Positions 1-9,632 of a DNA stretch of 64,000 nt are shown here, piece after piece. The notes below the pieces were generated by a model. That model ran no database searches. It saw nothing but the letters and a program-made list of their open reading frames with translations, and was not told the DNA's origin. Numbering within the stretch: position 1 is the first letter of the stretch; each line of letters opens with the position of its first letter. The stretch lies in contig NC_059480.1 of NCBI RefSeq assembly GCF_018139145.2, forward strand, positions 18,414,428-18,478,427, given 5' to 3'. Origin of the DNA: Gymnogyps californianus (taxonomy: Eukaryota; Chordata; Aves; Accipitriformes; Cathartidae). Made by a program: the position numbers and the translations under genes.

Positions 1-3000
1 GCCGCTGGCAGGGCAGGAGGGTGCAAGGAAACCGAGAGCTGGGTTTCAAAAGAGATCTGGCCATTATAACCAGGTAGGATTACTGTGGAAGAGACAAAGG
101 TGTCCAGGAGACAAATCCAGGAGACCCCAGCTAAATCGGAGCAAGGCACTAACCCTGCTGCTTCAGCGTCCTACCCTGGCACCCCACCTCTTTCCTCTGC
201 TGCCTCCTTCACCTCTTTCTTGGCTGCCTGTCCCTCTTTGCTGGGGTCTGGTTCTCCCTTTCCTTTGCTGGACAAACACAGCCAAACCAGACCTTCCCCC
301 CTGCCCGGGGCGAGCTGCAGGCGTTCCTCCAGGCGCTGCTGCGTCTGAAGGAGATGGGAACCCATCAGTCCTGATCTTGGGCGGCGTGTTTCCCAACCAG
401 AGGTATGGAAGGCTCAGGAGAAGACTGGAGAAGCTGAAGGACGGGTGGGGCAAGACCACACGTGTTGTGACACAGTTAGCAGATGGGTATCTACTGTGGA
501 GAGAGATGTTTTTTAGCTTATTTATGGTAATAAATCTGTCTCCCTCCCCTCTATCCCCCTCGAGCGTGGCTTGTGTCCTCAGGTCAAGTGCCCAGATGGC
601 TCCCAGTGCCTGAGTGATGTCAAAGCAAGTGAGACTCTGGCCTAATTCTGGGTGCTGCTGCTGCAATCGAGACATTTCCAAGGGTGCTCAGGGGTTCCAG
701 AGCAAACCCATGGCCCCGCTCTGCCTTCGAGCATATCCCCGTGCCACGTGGGTCTACCTTCTGGACAACAGCAGGGATGCAGAGGCAGAGCACCCCGCTG
801 CCCTCCATCCCCCTGCCATGGCCTGTGACCTGAAATATTCAGTATCAACGAGAGGTGACATTCGGGTTGGCAGGGGCGACATTTCCACGTGCAGTGTCGG
901 TTTGTGACAGGTGGGCTGTGGGAAGCGGATGGAGGCGTCAGAGGAACCGCTCCGCTCCCATCCAGGGTTCCCCTTGTTGAGTCATCTCGGGGCGGCTCCA
1001 GCCCTTTGGCCAGTCACTCCTGATTAACACTGATGTAAACGAGCGCCGGGCGGGCCCTTACTCCTCACTGAAACCGCAAGCAGAGGAGCCAAAGCCTTCG
1101 TAAGCGGGGTGCTCCTGGCCAAGGAGCCATGCGGTGCTCTCGCCTCGGCCGAGGTGCCACAACACGTTCCAGCCTCCAACAGTCGGGGAGCAGCTACCAG
1201 TTACTGCCCGGGGGCAGATGGTGAGATAATCCTGCGCTGTGGGAAAGCAAGCTGGGACACCAGGCTGGGCTTGCTGCTACAGGACCCCGGGAAATGAGAG
1301 CGCAGGGGAAAAACCTGCCCATGGACCTGCTCCCTTTTAGAAAGCCCATGAGTTGCCATGGAGGGTCGTGGGAGCAGCAGCGAAGCGACTGCTCCTTTCT
1401 GCTCGGCAGCCATGAGGACGGCGTGGATGGAAGATGGAGCCAAAGGCGAGACTGAAGCAGCCCAGCCCTTCCCTGGGAGGGACTGCGTTTGGTGCGATCC
1501 TGCATGAGGCACGTGGCCTCTTTCAGAGGGTGCAAAGGACGGGCACGCAGCTGGTTCCAGCCACGCAGGAATCTGCTGTGTGCCTGCAGGGCACCAGGAA
1601 GGTGACACATATCTGCTGTATCTCTTGTTTGTCTGGGCCAGTGATGGGGCAGAGCAAAAGGCAGCACAAACGCAGGCTCTGCCCCATGGACCAGACCAGA
1701 TTTCCAGATCCCTGGCTGCTACCAGGAAAGGAGGGCTGAGAAACGCTCTGCCAATCTGTTGGGGCTCACGGTCCCTTGTGCAGCAGGGGCCCAGCTGGAG
1801 GCAGGAGGCGAGGATGACGGAGGCGTCCAGCCGTGGAGCCGTATCCCTCTCGCCACGCATGATATCACAGCGAAACCACAGGCCCCAACGCCGGCAGCGG
1901 CGCTAACAAACACCGAATCCTCCCCGCTTCCTCCCCCCATCTATCATCTCCTGTGGAAGGAACAGGGCACGCTGAAGCTGCTGCAGCTGGTGGCACCACC
2001 TGGTGCAGGAGGGAGCCTGGCCAAGCTCCGGGCTTGGCTTCATCCCCATGGGGGTGAAGAAGAGCAGAGATATGGCATGACTCAGCGGCATGGAGAGGAG
2101 CTGCTGCTCCCACCTGGCTGGCACAGGGAGGGGGGCAGTGGGGCTGGGGGCTCCCAGGTCCCCCCTGCCCCATCTCCCACTCTTCCAGGTGGGTGAGCTC
2201 CTCGCTTCTCCATTCAGCAAGAGCAGCCCGGAGGGATGGCGCAGGCCAGCCCTGCATAGCTGGGGATGTGCCACCGCCGTGCCTTACCAGAGCAGATGCC
2301 AACCGCCTCGCTTTAGCAGCAGCTGGGGGAGCAGGAGGAAGCGGAGGAGCACGCACCCTTCCACTGAAAGGGTGATCCCGCGTGGCCACGCTCCCCCTGG
2401 GGCCAGCTCCAGTGGAAACAGCATCCACTCTCTGTCTTTGGGGCGGGGGGGATCAGCTACTGTGTGACTGGTGGCTCTGCTTGCATGGAGGAGGGCTGCT
2501 TGCTTCCTTGCCGTCCGGGCTGTGCGGTGGCTGCGTGGCCAGCATGCGGCAGTTCGCTGCCTCCCAGCCATGCCGGGGCAGAGCCGAGTCCTCGCTCCCC
2601 TCCTTGAGGTGGCCAGAGCTGCCAGGGTGGGGGCAGCTGATGAGCTGGCAGCAGTGCTGGCAGATTGTAGGCAGAGCCTCTTGGCTCTGCGTGGTTCATG
2701 TGAACGAGACACTGCCTTTGCCGGTGGCATCCCGGTGCTCGGGGAGATGTGACTGTCCTTGTGTAGGCAGGTCTGCACTTGCTGCCCTTGGTCCCACAGC
2801 AAAAGCCTGGTGCTTTCTCAGGGCAGCTCCCTCAACCGACCCGAAGGCCAGAGCTGGAGCGATCTGTGCCTGCCACGGCTGCCACGGGCTGCTTTGCCTT
2901 CAGCAGCTCCATCTCAGAGGGCTCGCATCGGTTTTGTGGAGGCTCAGCAGCGCTGGCTGGGAGCACGGCCTCAGGGCCGGTTTGTGTCTAGGAGGGGCTG

Positions 3001-4439
3001 GCAGCCACAGGTGATGCTACACACTGAGCAGACGCGGCCTCGTGGTCTTTAGAGGTGACGGATGCCAGGCACTGTGGACACCGACCTGCAGGATGCAGGA
3101 TGAGCAACAAGCACCATGGGGCAGGCATCTTCCCCATCCTAAGTGAAGGGGCAGCACAGACGGCCTGCTCAGACCCATGTTCCTGCTGAACTGCAGACTG
3201 AGCAGAGCCTTTCCCCACCAGAGCCCCGCCTGGAGACACCAGCTCAGGTCCCTTCGGACCCTTCCTCCACCCCCCGAGGGGCTGCTCCAGGCAGACAGCT
3301 CAAACAGGGTTGACTGGGGGTGCCGTGAGGCCAGTTTATTGCTGTCCGGTTTTTCTTCTGGCTGAAGTACTTTGGCAAACCCAGCCTGAGTTTGCAGGTA
3401 ACACCAGGGTGACCAAACCACCTACTCCCAGCCAGCCAGACCCTGGATCTGACTCTGCTATAAAGCCCTGTGGGAGGTCGGCAGCCACAGAAAGAGCAGG
3501 GAGTAAAAGTCCCAGCTCCTGACTCTGGTCTCATGCTTTAACATCACCCTCTGACACGAAGGCTCTGACTTATCCTGGTGGAAATCAGGCCACTGCCGCT
3601 CAGCACCATGAGTTGGTCATTACTTGGGTGCTGTGGTGTGGGTGGGCTGGAGGATCGGCAGGTTGCCTGGTGCCCAACCTCCAGTGCGAGGGGAGTGTGA
3701 AGAACTCAGGGAACAGGAGCCCAGGAGCCTGCTCTCCTCTGCAGTGAAGGTGAGGCCATGTAGGTCTTGAAGGAGGCTTCCCTGCGCGGCTTTTGGAGGT
3801 ACAGGTGCCTGCAAAGCTCTAAGAGTTTCCACTGGGACAATACCAGTCTCGGCTCCTTACAATGTTAAATCAGCTAAACTATGCTTTTTCACCTATCTGG
3901 CTAGAAACTTTGGCTGAAGCAGGAGTGCTGGCAGTGAACAGGACCAAACCATCACAGAGGCCTCAGCTGGCCCTGGCTGGAAGGGGGGGGTCTGCAAACC
4001 CCAGGGACCAAGGTGTCTCCAAACCTCGCAGGCTGGGGACAGTCTGGGTCGGGTCCCTGCTGTAGTCACAGCACCTCCTGTCTCCCCCCTCCCCGCAGCA
4101 CCCTGCCCCTGCGGGGACCCCGTTAGATGCCCCAGCTCAGCCTCCCGCAGGAGAAGCCCCAGCCTGGGTGGCCCCCCACCCTCACCCTCTGTGACTGACA
4201 AAGGTGGGGCCCAGGCCCAGCCTCAACCCTGTCTGGAGGCTCCCCTTCTCCTGGCAGGCTGTGGAGACCCACGGGCTCTGCCTGTGGGGGGGCACCCTCC
4301 CGTCCAGAGAGCAGGGCTGGGGCACCCTGTCCCCTCCCGGGACACCCTGCCCACCCTCCCCACGATGCCTCCCTCACAGGGCCCTTCCCGAGGTCCTTCC
4401 CCAGGCCTGGGCTGCACCCCACGCCACACAAAGGCACCC
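1..4439. other. GC-rich upstream flank, no recognised gene
   Basis: This stretch lies upstream of the DIS3L2 promoter. It is GC-rich and has many overlapping open frames on both strands, as expected from base composition alone. None gives a protein I recognise, and most are rich in Trp, Cys, Pro and Arg, typical of chance frames in GC-rich DNA. The head-to-head neighbour of DIS3L2 in human is NPPC; I looked for the C-type natriuretic peptide ring sequence and did not find it. The only gene-like signal is near the left edge: an AATAAA at 529-534 behind a short open frame ending at 374. An isolated TATAAAG at 3459-3465 has no supporting context. Confidence 0.6.
529..534 (+). promoter_or_regulatory. 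possible polyadenylation signal of an upstream plus-strand gene
   Basis: A canonical AATAAA lies here, followed about 35 to 45 bases later by a GT-rich stretch (tggcttgtgtcc, near 567-578) that could serve as a downstream element. An open frame ending with a stop at 372-374 lies 155 bases upstream and has a leucine-rich, helix-like end (ELQAFLQALLRLKEM). Together these could be the last exon and 3' UTR of a gene that lies mostly left of the window. The hexamer is common by chance and the gene is not identified. Confidence 0.25.
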
Positions 4440-4554
4440 ACAGGCTGGCGGCCCGCCCCGTGTCACTAGAGGCCGCCCGGGGGTCCTGTCCCAGCCCCGG
4501 GGGTGCGAGGGGCCGGGGATGCCCTGTCAGGGAGGGGTGGCGAGCGAGCGCTTC

Positions 4555-4645
4555 GCGCATGAGGCCTTCTGGGCCCTGCCGCGGCCCGTAGGCCGCCTCT
4601 GACCCGGAAGTGGACGGTGGGTGCGCTGGGACATTTAAACGGCGC
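4555..4645 (+). promoter_or_regulatory. DIS3L2 core promoter region
   Basis: A strong ETS/GABPA-type motif, CCGGAAGT, sits at 4604-4611. A partial NRF1-like GCGCATG is at 4555-4561. A TTTAAA at 4634-4639 might act as a weak TATA-like element or lie in the 5' UTR. ETS and NRF1 sites close to the start are usual in CpG-island promoters of housekeeping genes. A consensus splice donor 67 bases downstream of the ETS motif fits a short non-coding exon 1. The exact start site cannot be read from the sequence. Confidence 0.6.
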
Positions 4646-4677
4646 GGAGCGGCGCGGCGGGGGGAGCGGCTCGGCCG
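4620..4677 (+). other. DIS3L2: DIS3L2 exon 1, non-coding (5' end approximate)
   Basis: The right end is a strong donor, CCG|GTGAGT, with GT at 4678-4679. The exon is GC-rich and contains no ATG, so it would be 5' UTR. The left end is a guess from the position of the ETS site and the CpG island. The next exon has a good acceptor at 7311-7312 about 2.6 kb away. Other first exons in the CpG island are possible. Confidence 0.5.
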
Positions 4678-7312
4678 GTGAGTGGCGGGGCCGGGCCGGG
4701 CGCGGTGCCCCCTCCGCGGGGCCGTCGCCGGGGTCCCGGGCGGGGGGAGGGAGCGGCTCCCCGGCCGGTCCCGGCGGCGCTCAGGCCCTGTCAGCCCCGT
4801 GGCAGCGCCGCCGCCGCCGTGACGAGGGGCCGGGCCCGGCGGTTTGCGAGCTCGTCCCGGGGCGAGGGCTCGTCCGGCGGGCGCGGCGCCGTCAGCTCCT
4901 GCTTCGGGCCCCGCAGAAGGGCGGTCGTAGCCCGGGCTGCGTTCCCGAAGGGGTCGAGGGCGCCGCGGGCGAGAGCGCTGGCGTTGGCGGCTGGCAGGGG
5001 AGGCGGCGGGCGAGGGGCTACCGCTGGTCCCGAGGGTACGAGGGGGAGGCCCTGCAGCCCCGCTCCCGGTCGTGCTCCTGGCGCTGTAGCGGGTGCGCCC
5101 ACCCTCGCTGCTGTGCGCTGGCTGGGGCGCTTGGACATCGCCCGAGCGCCGTGTCCGGCGTGGCGGCAGGCAGGTGGTGAAGGCCAGTGCCGCTCTTCAA
5201 AAACAGCCGGGTGGGAATAAGAGGGGCAGTTTTCATCCTGGGCCCGGCTAAAGCGAGCGTCTTCCCTCGGCGCTTCCTTCCCGGCATTTCACTCATCCGC
5301 ATCGCTGTCCCGTCTGGGAGCGAGGCAGGGCCGGTGTACCTCGTACCCACCTCTGCCTTCCCTCTGCTCCCCGGCTGTTAGGAAGCTGTCAGTTCCTCGT
5401 TGCCCGTGGAAAACTAACAACGAAATTGTAATGCGTAGGGGCTTGTAAGTCCCTGGTTTTTGTCCGTGCTCCAATTACTAACTGCTAACGTGATTGAAGT
5501 TGCAGAAATTATAGTGGAGGCGAGGTGCAAATGTTTATTCAAGGTGGCAAACTCCTGTATCCCGGAACCAGTGTTTGGAGAGTAGTCTCGCTGGCTTTTA
5601 TAAATGTTATCTACTTCTATTGAATTGGCAACGGGAGAAGGTGACGTTAAAAGAAAGCTTGCTGTAGACCTACCCGTGTGAGGGTTTTGTAATAGCTCTG
5701 TAGCAGGTCAGTATATTAGCGAAGTTTAGTTATTGGCCAGCACCAATGGAAAATCTTAGGAACAAGAATCACAAACCACACAAAGAATTTTTCCTATTTA
5801 TTCAGGGATTTTTAATTTTTGCTTTGTATTGTGAAGCCTATTCACATCCGTGCTCAATTACTTAAGTAAATCTCACTGCAACACGTGTTGTTTCTCTGAA
5901 AGGGCCAGAGCAGGCACCCTGAGGAGGAGTCGGCTCTGCAGTCCTTGGTCCCTGCCGGATGATGCCCTGTTCCCAGGCAGTGTGTGCACGGAGGAGACTG
6001 CCGGGGTGCTTATCCTCTGTGCAACTGCAGTAAAAGGGAGAAGAGGGCTGGGTAAGGGCGAAGAAAAATTCCAAGCATGGTGGGAGTAGGGAAGGGAATA
6101 TAAATTTCTCTTTTGCTGAGCTCTGTATTCTGTCATGCCAACACCCCTGTGCTCAGAGAAGTGAAGAGAGAGAGGTTTAATGGACGGTATCCTTTATTTT
6201 AGCTTAGAGTCCCATGCCCCTCAGCTCTGGCATAGAAGAGATGACAGTGAGCCCTGAAGTCCTCAATGTACCAGCTGGGGTGAAGTTCAGCTGTTCAGCT
6301 TCAAACATGTCTTGAAGGAAAAAAGAGGCGTTTTTATGAAAACCTGCAGAACACAGCAGTTGCACTGGGCTCCATTATCAATATATTTTTATATTCCTCT
6401 TTGATGTTGCATACAGTGAAAATCATTGCTATGTCCTGTCTATACCTATAATTTACCTTAAGAGTAGCTGAGGACAATTTACCAGATTGTTTTGCTCCAA
6501 AAACTTAAAAGCTAGAGCAGCTGAAAAAGGATTGAAAGATGCTTGATCTACTTAAGTTCCACACTCGTGCAGCAAAGGTGGAGGTTTAATACCATCTAGA
6601 GAAACTGGTGCTGGATGGAGCGGCAGCCAGTGCGTCTCAATCACTAAGAATTACGAGCTCTTGCAAGATAGTTAGTTGTGCTAGGGAATTTATTTTATTT
6701 CCACCACACTGGGAGTGAGTTTATGGCTAGAAAGACAAGCTGAAGTGGTTAGTCTTAGTATTTGAAGCAAATGTCCTATATAATCCAGAAGCGTCAGTCA
6801 CTGTGGGAGGGAGGTAACAGGCAATGTATACTTTTTACTGCAATATTGAAGCACTTCAGTAAGGATGCAGTTATTTTTGAAGACTCAAGGTTGGACGTGA
6901 CAAGATTTTATTTCTAATAACTGCTAAACTGATGCATCTGATACAGTCTGTCACTCACTGCTTTAATTTACCTGGCTTTTTCAAAGGCAATGAAGAGCAC
7001 ATTAAAGGAATCCCTTATATTTAGGGTGTCAGCCTTGGGACAAAAATCTCCATTTTGTGTGGCGTATGGGCAGGTACAGCTTACGGGCCGTGGTCACTTC
7101 TAGGTCACTGACAGGGATTCGGTGCAGGGCAGATGTTGAGTATATCGTGAAACCCCTTCCCCCCAGCAGAGTGACTTACCAACCCAGAATTTCTGTAAAG
7201 GTCAATACATTCTCATTTAGTACATTTTTGTATCTTTTAGCGTAATCAATTATTTGACGCTTTGTTTCAAGAAAATAACCCTTTTTCCCCCTGTGTCTAT
7301 AACTCTTTGAAG
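4678..7312 (+). other. DIS3L2 intron 1
   Basis: It begins GTGAGT and ends with a long pyrimidine tract (about 7279-7308) and AG at 7311-7312. The first 500 bases belong to the CpG island; the rest is AT-rich. I see no convincing exon, RNA gene or mobile element. Two other AGs, at 7239-7240 and 7219-7220, follow TTT-rich sequence and could serve as alternative acceptors. Using them would place an in-frame TAA (7300-7302) in the 5' UTR and leave the start codon unchanged. Confidence 0.55.
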
Positions 7313-7332
7313 TTTGGGCCTTCTACTGCACT

Positions 7333-8032
7333 ATGGATCAGCTGGGGTATGTGAGAAGTACTGCTTCTGCCCAAGGTACCAAAGAGGGATTGAGCAAGCC
7401 CGCCGCTCCCCAGAAGAATGCTTACGCGAAGCTTGTGCAAAAGCACCACAGCGGCCGATTCCGGTCCTATTTGAATCACATTGCGCAGAAGATGCAGCTA
7501 GAAGAGAGCACCTCCAATGACCCCAGCTCAGATCTGGACCCTCCCCTGAGGAGAGGCCTGGTGAAAGATAATCCAGTCAGGAATGGGTTGAATGTGCACA
7601 GCTATTCACCAGTCAGAACATTTCATCTGGAACAGCCCATGCCTGGAGGATTTGAGAACGATAAACCCCAAACCGCTCCAAACAGATGTCCTCATAAAAA
7701 AAATGCGATCATTAGTCCAGAAGGAGACTTGGAGGTGGAGGAAGACTATTATGTACATCAGCGTGGAGCTGCAGCTGACTTGTTAAATATGAGTGATGCC
7801 CTGGGTGGGAGAGTATTGAACAGCCTGAGACACCGTGCAGCTCTGCAGAAGTCTTCTGGTTCTGATGAAAAGGATGAGGAGGACATGTGGAGGAAGAAAC
7901 ATAAGAAACGAGGCAGGTGTCCTGCCAACACAGATACAGCAGCTGGACACTTGTTGACTGAGCAGTTTAGTGAGGATGTGCTGGCAATAAATGGCAGGAA
8001 AAACAGTCACTTGTCTCCAGGTCAAGTCCAAG
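7333..8032 (+). CDS. DIS3L2: DIS3L2 coding exon 1: N-terminal extension (residues 1-233)
   Basis: First coding exon of the U-specific 3'-5' exoribonuclease. The exon runs 7313-8032; translation starts at ATG 7333, which has A at -3 and G at +4. Upstream in frame is a TAA at 7300-7302, so if the acceptor lies further left this is still the first usable Met. The 233 whole codons end in phase 1 at a strong donor, AAG|GTGAGT, and join the next exon in frame. The product is hydrophilic and probably mostly disordered. A basic, helix-prone stretch lies near residues 25-55. An acidic run is at about 131-139. Residues 177-184 are acidic, and the basic cluster KKHKKRGR (188-195) resembles a nuclear-localisation signal. 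Human DIS3L2 (885 residues) lacks this segment and starts in the next exon. Assignment rests on splice sites, phase and coding-like composition, not on family motifs. Confidence 0.82.
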
Positions 8033-9618
8033 GTGAGTTCACACTAATGAACTGTTTGGTCCATTTGCTACAATTACTGTGGAATTGAGTGTGATGTTTT
8101 AGTCATGAGTGAGTTAACATGAGCCAGTTCTGCTCTGTCCAAGTTAGTCAGCCCTTAGTTACCTGTGGGTGGCTTTGTCCTGCTTTACAAGTAAGCCATC
8201 CGGCATGTGCAAATGGCTTCATGTGGAGCCAGCTTGGTGCTGGCAGGACCTAATCCCTTGGCCTAAGCTCTGTGAATGTGGCTGTGCTGGTTCCAGGATC
8301 AGCTCAAGACTAGGAGAACCCAATTTCTGTGGTGTAGAGTCCAAATTAATAAGACTGCTGGATCTGAGCTGACTCGGGGCAGTCACCCTTTTCTCTGCAT
8401 TGCCTCTTTGGATCTGGAGTGCTGGTTTGCCTTTGCGGAGGGTCCAAGTCCGTCTGATACTCAGGGGCTAAGATGCCTGTATAATATCTAATTCCTGATA
8501 CAGAGTGTTGACTCCAGTAAATTTTGCTGTTAGTAACAAAGAGACCACATCTTGCAGTAGTAAAGTGAATGTGTCTCTTAAATGTGATGTTCAAGGCAAA
8601 AAGCCCACTTATGGAGATAAATAATTTTTTTAATTAACCCCCCAAAACCCAGCATCAACAAGCAACCAAAGCCAGGCAGTTTAAATTTGATCTCTCGGTG
8701 TAATGGGTTAAAACTTCCTCTGAATGTTATTTATGGTGAAATACTTGGATAGCCTGATCTTATGAGCCAGAGGAACTCATAAATGTCACTGTATTAAATT
8801 CTCTGTAGCAAGTAGAAAAGAGATCGATTTCTCAGCTGGGTGAGACGGGCCTGAGACCTATCACAACTCTTGGATTGGAAATCAAGTAAATGTTTAACTA
8901 AATCAATCTTACAAAACTATGCCCTATCACTCAAGAGTGGCAAGTAATATGCTTTTTTCAGGGTTTGCAGAATTTTTGAGGCTGTGACGGTAGATCATGT
9001 GCTAAAGTTGGTAAACTTTCATGAGTTCTTGCAAGACAGATCATAGTCAGAGATTTAACACAAGCAGATTATACTAAAATTTGTTGATGAGTTTCATTTT
9101 TGGAAGGATTTTTTTTTGCATGCTTCATTTTAACACTATTTATTATGCTAGCCTGTTATAATAGACATTGCTACCTTTCACCCTTCAGCTTTTGGAGAGT
9201 AGGGAAGAGCAGCTAACAGATGGAGAGTCTAGAAGGCTTACAGTTTGTAGCCATGAAAACGATAGGTGCTTACATGGATTTTAATCTAAAAGAAAAATAC
9301 CCTGGCTTCCAAAAGCAAGCACCCCCAGTTCCTTCCTGCTCTAGTTGGGAGTAGGGTTGCACAAACCCTTTGAAAACTAGTTGTTTGTTTAGTGTAAAGA
9401 CCTAGAGCAGAAAATGTTGACCCTCATTTTTGGCCTCCCAGGTGGAAAACTCACACTGCGGGGAAGATTATTGGAAAATTATTTGCTTAACAGTGACACC
9501 CTTCCTCTTCTTCCCCCTGCATGCCTCCCCAGCCACCCTCCTGTGTAGCTGAGACTGGTTACACTCCAGAACACTTGCAGGGACATGAAAACAGTTTCTT
9601 GGGCAGGAAAGAAATAGG

Positions 9619-9632
9619 AAAAAAAAAAAAAA
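9619..9632 (+). repeat. poly-A tract
   Basis: A run of 14 A inside intron 2. There is no recognisable retroposed sequence directly to its left, so it is listed as a simple repeat rather than a retrocopy tail. Confidence 0.8.

Larger units (their letters stand above)
4440..5210. promoter_or_regulatory. CpG island over the DIS3L2 5' end
   Basis: CpG dinucleotides are dense here compared with everything after about 5300. The island covers the ETS and NRF1-like sites, the putative transcription start, the non-coding first exon and the first part of intron 1. This is typical of a broadly expressed vertebrate housekeeping promoter. Open frames inside it on both strands are composition artefacts. 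The borders are judged by eye. Confidence 0.8.

Noticed and set aside
163..681. 172-codon minus-strand frame in the GC-rich flank
   Set aside because: It overlaps several other frames of equal length on both strands and has no domain; typical of GC-rich chance ORFs.
1201..1860. 219-codon minus-strand frame, the second longest in the window
   Set aside because: Rich in Cys, Trp, Ser and Arg, no conserved motif, and overlapped by other frames. No splice or polyadenylation signals support it.
3459..3465. TATAAAG as a promoter of a second gene
   Set aside because: No CpG context, no downstream ORF or exon, and single hexamers like this are common.
4617..5220. Long plus- and minus-strand frames in the CpG island
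   Set aside because: GC content removes stops. The region is promoter, exon 1 and intron 1; the products are Arg/Gly/Ala-rich.
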